Below are positions 52,603 through 62,188 of a DNA stretch of 64,000 nucleotides, piece after piece. The position numbers were made by a program, and so were the translations under genes. This DNA is from Candidatus Homeothermus arabinoxylanisolvens. Its GTDB lineage: Bacteria; Bacteroidota; Bacteroidia; Bacteroidales; Muribaculaceae. How positions within the stretch are numbered: the first letter of the stretch is position 1; each line of letters begins with the position of its first letter. The notes beneath the pieces were generated by a model. The model saw only the letters and a program-made list of their open reading frames with translations. It was not told where the DNA came from and did no database searches. The stretch lies in the NCBI GenBank assembly GCA_001689405.1, contig LUJO01000018.1, forward strand, positions 129,647 through 193,646, in the 5' to 3' direction.

Positions 52603-55600
52603 TCACATGAAAAATCTTGAATCAAAGCAATGACCATTATAGTGTTGTAAAAGGACACCAATTCTTGCTGCGTTGTTAGATGTATCAATAGTAGACGGCA
52701 TTTTCGTATGATATTCAAACGAATTCCAATTCAGCTTTGTAAAGCTTAGAATCTCCGAAGCGATTTGCTCCAAGCTACTTTTGCCGTAGCATCTTGTTAT
52801 CTTTAAAGGTTTAGGGATGCCTCTTGCACCGACAAAATATGATCTTCCACTTTCAATTGATGGAACTGTACCATGTGTCCAAAGCATAGCTTCAAAGTCT
52901 GAAATCCGAAAACAAAGTCCACGATGTACAGGATACTTACTAGTATCGAACCAATCATGTTTAGAATCTTTACTTATTAATTTTATGGACTTTTCCTCTT
53001 CTATTGTAATTAGATCTATGTCGCTAATATGCGGAGAAAGTGCTTTAACAAGTCCAGCTATCTCTGAAGGTTTAAATATCGTTTTTTTGTGTATGACAAC
53101 ACGTTTAGGCATGTTAGTCATAGCTTGCCTAAACATTTCAATGATATTAAGTCCAAAATTATATGCGTCATGCTCTGTTAGATATGGATTTTTTCTAAAA
53201 AATTGATTGTCGTCTATTTTTTGCAATCTGAACTTCAATCCTTGTCCATGGCAATTATATAGATGACTGCATCCAATAACTATTTGTTTACCCTTTTGTT
53301 GCACGGTATCAATTGCATATCCAATTCCAGCATAGGCGGAGTTCTGATCTAAATCTGCCATAGTCCAAGGCACACGTCCTGACTTAACAAATATAGCCAA
53401 GGATACCCACCAATGTTTAGCACAATTCAATGATGAGCTAAGTGTCTTTTCTTCAATTATCTGAGTAGGTATATTGCTCTGAGCTGCGAATGACTTTATA
53501 TAATCATGGAAATCTATTGTCTTTTCTCCGATTTTAAAAGTTTTTATATTTGCCCAATGATTCGGTATAAATATTGCCACAATTGTATTGGGAGAGACAC
53601 TACTTACTTTTTCTAAAGATCTACAAATGTTATCAGCAAGGACTTTTGCATTCGTTTGACTGTCTTTACAAGTAATCCATCCATCATCTTTTGAAGTAGG
53701 AACGTTAAGAATCGTATGATACTCAATATTAAATCCTCTGTATGTTTGGAAATAATCACGACCATAAGCTGCAATTCCACCAACCACAAGTGATCTCAGG
53801 AATCGTTCAGCATTGGGGACTAGGCACTTCGGACATATTACACCAATATTTATAGCTTCCGGCTCTAATACCTTAGAGGGTATATCATATGGAGCATTAT
53901 TAGTCAGACCTCGCATTGGATTAGTATCCCGAACGAGGCTGTTTCCATTGCTAAAAAGTAGAGCTGGCTCAACTATATCAATACCACCAAAATACAATCT
54001 TCTTTGATCGAAACCTATTGGCGACTGTATTGGCTCATTGTCATTCACAATATAGCAATAAGCCGCATTAGGAGAAATCTTAAAAATTGAAGCTGTATTT
54101 GACAGTGGTAGACCAAAGGACAATGCTCCATTGGCAAATAATAATTGATGCCATTTTTGCAATTCATTGGACCATCCCTCATTCCTTAAGGTATCTGAAA
54201 AGGACTTAAGGAATAGTTTTTTGAATTCAACATTATATTGTCCCTCTTCGAAAAAGAGAGTGGGATTCAATGATAAAAACATTTGTTTCACTCCCTGGAT
54301 ATTAGAAAATTTCAAGGACAATTTAAGGGCATTGTATATGCCTTGTTTATTATCGTAGATTCGTTGGGGATCCCATAACAAGTCCTTTCTAAATTCGATA
54401 TTGAGGTTTAATAAGTCGGCAATACCAATCAAGACTCCGTTTATTATTAATCTTCTAAAAATAGGAATCTCTTCACAGCTCATTACTGACAAGGGTAAGG
54501 GCTGCAGTGTATTCTTTAGGTTGTTTTTGAATGTGTTATAAATCTCGTCATATGAACCTAACGCATAAACTTTCCCTTGATATACAATCGCAGATATAGC
54601 CCTACCTTTTATATTGTCTCGAACTTCACCCCATAAATTGGCTTTTGATGAAGTAAGTTCAAAACAAAAGCATTCCTTAGGGATTACAATTGGATATAGA
54701 TTTGTTTCAGCGTAAGATGAAGCTGCATTGATATTGGGATTCAATGCAAATGGAACCTTAGAATCAAAAGAGCTACAACTTTTCGATTCAATTTCGTTTA
54801 CTTCGCGCAAAGCCTGTTCGTCATCATTGTAGGCGACCTTTGCCATTCTTGAGACGATTTCATCAAATACTGGTGATTGTATGTAGAATGCTTGTCTGCC
54901 ATTCTGTGTAGCAATATTTAGCAATTGAGCAATTCGGTTTGTAGGTTCAGGATCCATGCCCAACCAATAAAGGACACCACTTCCTCTTTTTGCGAATACT
55001 ATTTCGAGAGCGGACATAAGAGATTCATCTCGGCCACTATATCCCATCACGATTAGATGCTTGTCCACGAAGTACGAAGACATAGCTTCAACAAAAATAC
55101 TTTCTTGGGAATAGAGTTCTGCTTCGGTATTTTTTAATTTGGAGTATCTGTAATCACCGTGCAGCGCAATATGGTTGAATCTACTGCGAGAGAGCACCTC
55201 AAAAATTCGGTCTTTGTCATCAATTGCAACTTCATGTACCAATTGATTCGCTTGAGTAAAAGATGTAACTGTTAATCTGTCGAAGTTTGTTGTCCATACA
55301 GACTTTAAGACTCCTTTTTGATGCAATAATGGTAGAAGGCAATAACCTACACTCGGCGACTTCCCTTCAAATAGACTCTCAAAGTAGTTCCTTCTTATAT
55401 CTTCCTGAGGCATTGCCTCTTCAACATAGAAAACATATTCGGATGGATCTCCATGCTTAGGATAGCCCGGTTGTAGATTACACCATCGTTGGATTTCTTT
55501 TTTATCGCTTTCCGAATCAATGCTAATGGAAGTGTTGGTTGGATTGTTAGAAATATAAAGCATTCTTTTCCAATCCCAAATGCATCGTGATGCAGCTGGC

Positions 55601-55707
55601 ACACCAGAAGAAACAGAACAACCCGCCCCGAATAGAAAACCAAAAGATTGTGTTTTACTTAGAGCAAAAGCACGCAAAAATGCGTCAAATTGAAGTTTTC
55701 TACACAT
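52603..55707 (-). CDS. Single-chain SIR2-APAZ-short Argonaute (MID-PIWI)
   Basis: 1034 residues. Residues 1-295 are a SIR2 domain: FGAGCSVSSGVP (27-37), N141 in WTTNFD, H183 in ALHGD and MGYSGRDESL (221-230), so the NADase site looks intact. Residues 300-600 have the size and place of an APAZ domain. A MID domain follows, with DYIKSFAAQSNIPTQ (Y736, K738, Q743) as 5'-end-binding residues, then a PIWI domain in which the first catalytic Asp is replaced (G796 in YAGIGYA). This matches SPARSA-type systems, where guide-target pairing triggers NAD+ depletion; here both subunits are fused. It begins 18 bp after the LlaJI-type gene. Confidence 0.85.
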   Translation of the reverse strand: MCRKLQFDAFLRAFALSKTQSFGFLFGAGCSVSSGVPAASRCIWDWKRMLYISNNPTNTSISIDSESDKKEIQRWCNLQPGYPKHGDPSEYVFYVEEAMPQEDIRRNYFESLFEGKSPSVGYCLLPLLHQKGVLKSVWTTNFDRLTVTSFTQANQLVHEVAIDDKDRIFEVLSRSRFNHIALHGDYRYSKLKNTEAELYSQESIFVEAMSSYFVDKHLIVMGYSGRDESLMSALEIVFAKRGSGVLYWLGMDPEPTNRIAQLLNIATQNGRQAFYIQSPVFDEIVSRMAKVAYNDDEQALREVNEIESKSCSSFDSKVPFALNPNINAASSYAETNLYPIVIPKECFCFELTSSKANLWGEVRDNIKGRAISAIVYQGKVYALGSYDEIYNTFKNNLKNTLQPLPLSVMSCEEIPIFRRLIINGVLIGIADLLNLNIEFRKDLLWDPQRIYDNKQGIYNALKLSLKFSNIQGVKQMFLSLNPTLFFEEGQYNVEFKKLFLKSFSDTLRNEGWSNELQKWHQLLFANGALSFGLPLSNTASIFKISPNAAYCYIVNDNEPIQSPIGFDQRRLYFGGIDIVEPALLFSNGNSLVRDTNPMRGLTNNAPYDIPSKVLEPEAINIGVICPKCLVPNAERFLRSLVVGGIAAYGRDYFQTYRGFNIEYHTILNVPTSKDDGWITCKDSQTNAKVLADNICRSLEKVSSVSPNTIVAIFIPNHWANIKTFKIGEKTIDFHDYIKSFAAQSNIPTQIIEEKTLSSSLNCAKHWWVSLAIFVKSGRVPWTMADLDQNSAYAGIGYAIDTVQQKGKQIVIGCSHLYNCHGQGLKFRLQKIDDNQFFRKNPYLTEHDAYNFGLNIIEMFRQAMTNMPKRVVIHKKTIFKPSEIAGLVKALSPHISDIDLITIEEEKSIKLISKDSKHDWFDTSKYPVHRGLCFRISDFEAMLWTHGTVPSIESGRSYFVGARGIPKPLKITRCYGKSSLEQIASEILSFTKLNWNSFEYHTKMPSTIDTSNNAARIGVLLQHYNGHCFDSRFFM

Positions 55708-55725
55708 TTTCTATCTTCAAGATTG

Positions 55726-57978
55726 TTATTCTACATAGTCAGATATTGTGTCGTCGAATAATCCATATTGGCTTTCCGGTTCATTGACAACAGTCTCTGC
55801 CTCATCAATATTTCCATAGCCGTCAGACTTAGCTATGACATTCTGGAGCTGGGTGTAGCTCCATATTTGGTTTGCCATGCGAGGCACGATGCCCTCGGTG
55901 CAACGGCGTTCGAGCGGATGGTAAGAGCTTATCTTGATACGAAGTGTTGGATAATTCGGGATTGATTGCCCGTCCTTCATTACCTTTGTGCGTGTCCCGA
56001 ACGAGATGCGCTCAATGTCATAATATCCGTCGATTGTGTTGTCGATAAGAGGCAACAGGTACTTGGCTTCGGAAATGTCACCTCTTGGCATATTAAGCAT
56101 AACATAAGTAGCACCCTCTGCCTCATGGTTGTAGAACAGTTGATAAAGTTTTGCGACATTTTTTCGACCGTCTTCTCCAGTTTCTTCCTTGCGCACAAGA
56201 CAGGTAAGGAATTTACCCATACCATCAGGACTATTTACTATACCTTTATCTTTTCGCTCTTTTTCTAACTGAACGGTCGGGTCTTTACCGAGTTCGACAG
56301 GAACAACATAAAAGTTTTCGCCGAGCAATGCCCGAAGTCGTTTGTTGTCTTCAGGATATGATTTGTCTAACGCAAGTGAGAAAAGATTCTGATTCTCGTA
56401 TGGTCGGAAAGTCTTGCCGAGAGTATCTTGAAAATGAGATTTGAAATAGTCCGAAGCATTGACATCAGGGTGTGCTGCCAATGCGTAAAACTCAAATTTT
56501 TCTTTGAGCATATCCTGCACGGCACGACGGAACTTGTCACGAACGCTGTGTCGCCATGCGGCTTTTGCCCCAGCATTATTTCGAGCGTAAAGCGCAAGTA
56601 CAAATAGGAAGTTGACATCGTAATGCGAGAGCAGCAGCGTGTCGCGGTCATATAGCCGGTTTTTGAACTGACGGCTGACAGGCGGCTGATTGGGATGCGG
56701 CTCGGTATAGTCTTCATACGACAATGTTTTCTTGTCGATAGAAGCAGAAATGAAGAAATTGGGGATTACATTGTAGCCCTCGGTAACTTCATCAAAGAGC
56801 TGTATGCGCTCGAACGGGTCAGCCATGTTTGGATTGCCATTGAGCCATATATCGAGATTCCATTGGATAACATTACGTGCGTAAGTGCGTTGTTTATAGA
56901 TTGATTCCTTGCCGAGCGAGTTGCCGATTTTATAATATTTGGAGTCGCCGATATAGTAAATATCATCGTCGGCCTTATCGTTGATTAGTAGTCCGTCGTA
57001 AGTATAGAAATGGTCTACGAGCTTGCCGTCGTCCTGTTCTTTCAATCCGCGCGGTATGTTTGTGTCACCGATAAGTTCGTCAATCATCGCCTCAAATACG
57101 ATGTGGAAGGATTTCACAAGCAAATATTCGCTTTGCGATGTATTGATACGGATTTTGTATGTCTTATCGAAGAAAGCATAACATAAATCCCACAGCTTAA
57201 CGGCGGTATCAGAGAAATACTTATATTTTATCTGACGTAGGCGAGTACGCCCGAAGCCGTCGAGGTATCGTTTGAACTTAGCTCCGGTGATGAGCTTGAA
57301 TCCGAAGTTAATACTGGAGCGGAAGCCGTATGTGTCAGATATGTATTGTAGAATAGAGAAGAAAATCACAATGAGTTCTTCGTCGAAATTCACCTGACGT
57401 TTTTTGTTTACCGGGTTAAGGTATGTCGGACTGCTGTCTTGAACAATGGCGGTAGTTCGGGCGATGGTCTTACCCCAGTTTATCTTGTTAAAGCCGGAGT
57501 GCAGGTTCTTAAGTATAAAAGTGAAGAACTGTTGATTTTCCTTGTTGAAACGGATTAGCGACAGGATAACATCAAGAAGTGTGTTGCTTTTTTTCTTGTG
57601 TGATCCTTTGCCCTCGTCCTCTATCTGGCGATGGAGTACAATCTCATTCTTTTTGTGCGATTCATTATAGACCACGATTGCCCGGTGAATCCACACGGCA
57701 AATTCATAGAGAAACTTTCGGTGTCTCTCGTCAATCTTTGCTTCGTCGAGATGAATAAGGTTTTGAGGCTCATATTCACCGAACACCTTCCCCTGTTCGT
57801 CAATAAGAACTTTGGGGAGAATGAAAACTACGTCCTTGACTCTTTCATGAGGATTATAGTAATACCCAACGTAACTGACTGATACGCGCTGCTCAACGTC
57901 CTGAAGGGTAAAAAGCCCGTCAAGAACATCCGCGACATCAGCCACATCGTATTGGTATTCCTCAATCAGTAGTTTCAT
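55726..57978 (-). CDS. LlaJI-family restriction endonuclease subunit
   Basis: 750 residues from the ATG at 57978, whose A overlaps the stop of the upstream gene (TAATG), so translation is coupled; an ATG at 58008 lies inside that gene. The N-terminal half is LlaJI/McrC-like (VSYVGYYYNPHERVKDVVFILPKVL). A PD-(D/E)XK pattern follows: FEAMIDELIG, then HFYTYDGLLIND, then YYIGDSKYYK. The last 330 residues are an extension of unknown fold (HYDVNFLFVLALYARNN). It should cut DNA with the McrB-like motor encoded upstream. Confidence 0.83.
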   Translation of the reverse strand: MKLLIEEYQYDVADVADVLDGLFTLQDVEQRVSVSYVGYYYNPHERVKDVVFILPKVLIDEQGKVFGEYEPQNLIHLDEAKIDERHRKFLYEFAVWIHRAIVVYNESHKKNEIVLHRQIEDEGKGSHKKKSNTLLDVILSLIRFNKENQQFFTFILKNLHSGFNKINWGKTIARTTAIVQDSSPTYLNPVNKKRQVNFDEELIVIFFSILQYISDTYGFRSSINFGFKLITGAKFKRYLDGFGRTRLRQIKYKYFSDTAVKLWDLCYAFFDKTYKIRINTSQSEYLLVKSFHIVFEAMIDELIGDTNIPRGLKEQDDGKLVDHFYTYDGLLINDKADDDIYYIGDSKYYKIGNSLGKESIYKQRTYARNVIQWNLDIWLNGNPNMADPFERIQLFDEVTEGYNVIPNFFISASIDKKTLSYEDYTEPHPNQPPVSRQFKNRLYDRDTLLLSHYDVNFLFVLALYARNNAGAKAAWRHSVRDKFRRAVQDMLKEKFEFYALAAHPDVNASDYFKSHFQDTLGKTFRPYENQNLFSLALDKSYPEDNKRLRALLGENFYVVPVELGKDPTVQLEKERKDKGIVNSPDGMGKFLTCLVRKEETGEDGRKNVAKLYQLFYNHEAEGATYVMLNMPRGDISEAKYLLPLIDNTIDGYYDIERISFGTRTKVMKDGQSIPNYPTLRIKISSYHPLERRCTEGIVPRMANQIWSYTQLQNVIAKSDGYGNIDEAETVVNEPESQYGLFDDTISDYVE

Positions 57979-60035
57979 TATGAAAGTCGAGTAATATGGA
58001 TATCCCAATCGCTGGCTTTTGAGATCAGCTTATCCATATGTTGTTTTCTCAGTTGAGCGGAAACATAAAATTTACGTCCATCAGCAGTGTTGAATACTTT
58101 TGAGGCTCTATTCTTAGACATATCTGTCCTTTCAGCAAATACTTGTTCAGTTTCTAGAGCATGCTTAGGCAACCCAAAGCTATTCCACACTTGAATAGCT
58201 TCTTCCGTTGAGATATCAGGATACTTCTCAAAATATTTTTTTAATACGGTCAGAACAGTGTCAATCATCGAAGAAATTTTTTCTCCGTCTACCATGAAAG
58301 TAGGTTGAACCCATTCGCCTTTCTCGTTTTGAATTTCGCCGACATGTTCAAGATCCTCGACGACATCAAGATTGAAGTTGTCGATGAAATTCCCGAGGGC
58401 CTCAGGATCTTCGAAGAAATCGGTAAAGCGGAATGAACGGTTAGCTTTCTTATTCTTGAAAAGCTCGCTCGACACATCAAAATCCTTAAACACGTCTGTC
58501 CAAAGATAGAACAATACCTTGTTCAAGAATACTTCTTCTGAAATAATGCCGGTGGTATTATCAGCCTTGGCAAAGAAATATCCCATCTGCTTGTCCGACG
58601 ATTCGGTAAGCGTATATATTTCTGGATTGATTTTGCTAAGGAACTGCCCCCATGAATAGATGTTGTCTCCAATTTGGAATTTCCAATCTATTGGTTGCTG
58701 CGTTTTCTTATCGATTGGGTGGTACTCAATGGGCATATACTTCCAATTCCAACGACGTTTGAAAGCGGAGTCGATGGGGAAAAGCGACTGGTCGCTGGTG
58801 TTCATTGTAGCCCAGATATAAAGATTGGGCGGCAGGAGTAGAAGTTTGCCGTTGAGAATGTCTTGACCGACAGCTTGTGTCTTGCCGTTATCTTTGTGCA
58901 AAACAAAAGCACGGATAGTACCTTTCTGGTCGTCAGAAAGAGAAGCAAAACCTTTATCATCGCCACTGAGGAACTGCGTTATGTCCTCGTCTGCATGAAT
59001 GGCATATGACGAGCTACCCGCATTGTTACGGTCGAGCAGTTGGAAAAGGTCGCCGAAAATCTGAGCGCAGTTGCCACGATTTATTTCCTCGATTATGAGG
59101 AAATAAGGTGTGTCGAGATTGCTCCATGCTGCCACGTATGCTTTCAGGAAAGCCTGTGGCACATATTTATAGACAATCTTGCGCTCTGTACCGGGATGTT
59201 TTTCTGTCTTTGTGAGATATTCTCCGTAACTGCCCTCCTTTGTCTGATAAGTGGCTGAAATGGGTACGTCCTCCATCGTAGGTTTATAAGCGCCCACAAA
59301 CGAAGCATAGTCGCTGTCAGGGTGGAATGTAGTACGTACCGAGTTCCCATCGTCGGTCTTATCGTCGATGGTGAACGATTTGCCGGTTCCCGGCGCCCCA
59401 TAGTATATTTGCTGGAGTGATTCTGCTATGGGCTTTAAGGTCTCGTTCTTTTCGTTGTTGAAATTATCGAAAAAACTTTGTTTATCAGATCTGTCCATTC
59501 GATATATTATTGGGGTTGGGTCTATGTCTGTTATATTTAGTTTGCCTTCTGAAGAAAACGTCAGAATGCGAGAATAGTTGTTGATATAATTGCGGATTAT
59601 GTCATCATTATTCTTGGCTTCTTCTTTGAAACATGCGAGACAGGCATCATGATAATTGCAATTTGGATGTGCCTTCACATATTCATATAGCGTTTTCAAG
59701 AAGAAAGTGGGGCACTCAATATCGTTAAATCCTTTTTTACTGATATACGGATTCGGTATATAGTAGCGTGGAAGCCAATGGTACAGATATTCTTCAGCTT
59801 CTTCCGTTGTTATATTATGATCAAACCGTGGATGGAAACACCCATCATCGGATTCATAATACAACCCCAGTTGACACGCCAGTTGGTAGGGCGTCCTAAA
59901 AAAGTCGCCATCCCATTGTGTTGACATAATGTCCCTAAAACGATCTGAAGACATTACTTCATGTGGCATTGAGTTCACTAACTCCACCACAGTTTTAGGA
60001 GTGCCATTTCTCCATCGACAAATTATATCAGCCAT
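57978..60035 (-). CDS. McrB-like AAA+ restriction motor
   Basis: A 685-residue protein. An N-terminal specificity region of about 200 residues precedes an AAA+ core: Walker A YYGAPGTGKS (211-220), the McrB signature EEINRGN (316-322) in Walker B, and WATMNTSDQSLFPID with AFKRRW (sensor and arginine finger). McrB family motors use GTP and drive a partner nuclease. In LlaJI the equivalent is R1. The gene lies 10 bp after the methyltransferase stop. Confidence 0.9.
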   Translation of the reverse strand: MADIICRWRNGTPKTVVELVNSMPHEVMSSDRFRDIMSTQWDGDFFRTPYQLACQLGLYYESDDGCFHPRFDHNITTEEAEEYLYHWLPRYYIPNPYISKKGFNDIECPTFFLKTLYEYVKAHPNCNYHDACLACFKEEAKNNDDIIRNYINNYSRILTFSSEGKLNITDIDPTPIIYRMDRSDKQSFFDNFNNEKNETLKPIAESLQQIYYGAPGTGKSFTIDDKTDDGNSVRTTFHPDSDYASFVGAYKPTMEDVPISATYQTKEGSYGEYLTKTEKHPGTERKIVYKYVPQAFLKAYVAAWSNLDTPYFLIIEEINRGNCAQIFGDLFQLLDRNNAGSSSYAIHADEDITQFLSGDDKGFASLSDDQKGTIRAFVLHKDNGKTQAVGQDILNGKLLLLPPNLYIWATMNTSDQSLFPIDSAFKRRWNWKYMPIEYHPIDKKTQQPIDWKFQIGDNIYSWGQFLSKINPEIYTLTESSDKQMGYFFAKADNTTGIISEEVFLNKVLFYLWTDVFKDFDVSSELFKNKKANRSFRFTDFFEDPEALGNFIDNFNLDVVEDLEHVGEIQNEKGEWVQPTFMVDGEKISSMIDTVLTVLKKYFEKYPDISTEEAIQVWNSFGLPKHALETEQVFAERTDMSKNRASKVFNTADGRKFYVSAQLRKQHMDKLISKASDWDIHITRLS

Positions 60036-60045
60036 AAGATTGTCG

Positions 60046-61350
60046 TTATTCGATTATACCATATTGTGTGATATCCATTTGCTTAAGAATGGCTATCAAT
60101 ACATCTACAACAATACTATTGCCAGCCTGTTGATAGGCGGATGTGTCAGACACGACTATCTTAAAAGAGTCTTTGAAACCCATCAAACGCAGACATTCAC
60201 GAGGAGTTAATTTCCTTATGCGCCCTTTGTGAGTTACATAGTTATCAACGCCTGCTCTGTGCATTTTATGCATTGACTGAAGTAAAGGACGCGCTACATC
60301 CAAATCTGTCTCGGTTGAAGTCTTGAAGTTCTTAGTGCCTCCTGCCAATACGTATTTGGCAACTTTCTCGGAAAGATAATACTTCTCCTCAACATCTCTA
60401 ACATCGAAAATGAACTCGTCGAAATCTGTATTATGTTCTGTTAATTCAGAATCTGGATGAAATACAAAATCACCATGCCAATTGAATTGTTGGTTTCTTT
60501 TTTGACATAACTGAATGTCTCCATTGATTTGAGTATAACTCTTCATCCGATTTTTGTGACTGGTGACGAATTTAACTCCCTTTTCTCTAAGAAAATACTT
60601 TGTATCAATGAAGTCTTCGAGGAAATCGTACATGCGATACTCCAAGTCTATAGGAGCTGGATATTCAAAATCTGTTTTCTTTTTGAATCCGAGGCAGTAA
60701 ATTCTCTCCCTATGCTGAGGAATGCCGTAGTCACAACTGTTGAGGACTCTGAATTTTACATCATAGCCCAGTTCTTCAAAAATGTCATGTATAACATGCC
60801 ATGTTCTGCCCTTATCGTGATTAAGCAGACCTCTTACATTTTCAAACAAGAAAACTTTAGGCTGGGTTTCTTTTACCACGCGGGCAAATTCATAAAACAG
60901 GGTACCTCTGGCATCTTCGAATCCTAAACGATGCCCCACCATAGAAAAAGCTTGGCAAGGAGCACCCCCAACAACGATGTCAACTTTCCCAGCATACTTC
61001 TTTGCATCAAAATCGCGAATATCAGTAAACCAATCATCCTCGCTGATTTCATAATTAGCGAAATAGCTCTGTTTGCATTTGGCATCAATATCCCCGGCAA
61101 ACATTATCCTATGCTTTAGACCAAGCCGCTGGAAAGCATGTTCAAAAGCCCCAATACCTGAAAATACTGTTCCGATGCGGACTGTATTTTCTGGATGAGA
61201 GAACGGCAACTCCTTCCATGAAGTACCTTTTGACAGAGGAGTAGGCTGAATGTCTTTTTTTTCAAGGTTTTCCGTACGTTTCTTAATTATACGTTTTACC
61301 TTAGTGATTTTTTCAGACTCTTCCTGTATATCTTTAGTGACAGTAGCCAT
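60046..61350 (-). CDS. DNA (cytosine-5) methyltransferase
   Basis: A 434-residue C5 methyltransferase: motif I TVFSGIGAFEHAF (61-73), motif IV GGAPCQAFS with nucleophile C132, motif VI ENVRGL (170-174), motif VIII PQHRERIYCLGF and motif X QAGNSIVVDVL. The target-recognition domain is between motifs VIII and IX. A basic 50-residue N-terminal extension (KVKRIIKKRTENLEKKD) is unusual. It would protect sites cut by the downstream McrB/LlaJI pair. Recognition sequence unknown. Confidence 0.93.
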   Translation of the reverse strand: MATVTKDIQEESEKITKVKRIIKKRTENLEKKDIQPTPLSKGTSWKELPFSHPENTVRIGTVFSGIGAFEHAFQRLGLKHRIMFAGDIDAKCKQSYFANYEISEDDWFTDIRDFDAKKYAGKVDIVVGGAPCQAFSMVGHRLGFEDARGTLFYEFARVVKETQPKVFLFENVRGLLNHDKGRTWHVIHDIFEELGYDVKFRVLNSCDYGIPQHRERIYCLGFKKKTDFEYPAPIDLEYRMYDFLEDFIDTKYFLREKGVKFVTSHKNRMKSYTQINGDIQLCQKRNQQFNWHGDFVFHPDSELTEHNTDFDEFIFDVRDVEEKYYLSEKVAKYVLAGGTKNFKTSTETDLDVARPLLQSMHKMHRAGVDNYVTHKGRIRKLTPRECLRLMGFKDSFKIVVSDTSAYQQAGNSIVVDVLIAILKQMDITQYGIIE

Positions 61351-61368
61351 TAGAATTGATTAGAGCGA

Positions 61369-61572
61369 TTATTCGGGCATTCTTACAAGTTCTTGAATCT
61401 GCACATCAAGGAGCTCGGCTATCCTGAGAAGGGTGACGAGACTCGGTTGAATTGTGTTAGTACACCATTTGGAGACTGTGGCGGGGTCTTTACCGAGCTG
61501 TTCGGCAAGCCATTTGTTGGTCCGCTTCTTCTCCACAAGCATGACTTTGATTCGGTTTATATCTTTGCCCAT
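61369..61572 (-). CDS. XRE-family controller protein
   Basis: A 67-residue single-domain Cro/C1 helix-turn-helix protein: NKWLAEQLGKDPATVSKWCTN is the HTH. Small XRE proteins immediately upstream of restriction-modification genes are typically controller (C) proteins that delay nuclease expression until methylation is established. It starts 115 bp after the vsr stop and is 18 bp upstream of the methyltransferase. No symmetrical operator is obvious. Confidence 0.87.
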   Translation of the reverse strand: MGKDINRIKVMLVEKKRTNKWLAEQLGKDPATVSKWCTNTIQPSLVTLLRIAELLDVQIQELVRMPE

Positions 61573-61687
61573 GATGTTTTGTCCTATTCATTAATGCAAA
61601 GTTAACGAATTTTTCCGAGAAGTCAGTCATGCTATGCCATAAAATTGAAAGGACATTTCAAGAAATTGCATTTCGTGCAATGAAATA

Positions 61688-62182
61688 TTATCTGGAATAG
61701 TCAGCTTCTGGTTCTGCCGCCATTGGCACCTCGGTCTCTTCAAAGCTATAACCGATTCTATCAGCCGATGTAATGCTATTATAAATCTTATTGAGTGTGA
61801 CCTCGCGGTTTGCCTTGTTGCGCAGTTCACACTCCCATACACGAATTACTTTCCATCCCAAATCAAGTAACGCCTGCATTGATTCTCTATCGCGCTCAAT
61901 GTTGCGCTCAATCTTCTCCTTCCAGAACTCGACATTGGACTTTGGCAACCGGAAATACTTGCATCCTTCATGGCCGTGCCAGAGGCATCCGTTGACGAAA
62001 ATGACTGTCTTATATTTTGGCAATACTATATCCGGATTACCCGGCAACTTTTTGACTTGAACACGGAACCGCAGACCACGAGAGAAAAGATACTTCCGCA
62101 CAATTATCTCAGGCTTCGTATCCTTACCCTTTATCGCCGCCATATTGCGACTTCTCTGCTCGGGTGTCTTCACATCAGCCAT
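61688..62182 (-). CDS. vsr: Very short patch repair endonuclease
   Basis: A 164-residue Vsr nuclease that nicks T:G mismatches arising by deamination of 5-methylcytosine. Family features: KTPEQRSRNMAAIKGKDTKPE, RKYLFSRGLRFRVQVKKLPG and NPDIVLPKYKTVIFVNGCLWHGH with the catalytic Asp and zinc-binding Cys/His. It matches the cytosine methyltransferase nearby and supports m5C as the modification. Slightly longer C-terminally than E. coli Vsr. Confidence 0.93.
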   Translation of the reverse strand: MADVKTPEQRSRNMAAIKGKDTKPEIIVRKYLFSRGLRFRVQVKKLPGNPDIVLPKYKTVIFVNGCLWHGHEGCKYFRLPKSNVEFWKEKIERNIERDRESMQALLDLGWKVIRVWECELRNKANREVTLNKIYNSITSADRIGYSFEETEVPMAAEPEADYSR

Positions 62183-62188
62183 AATATT

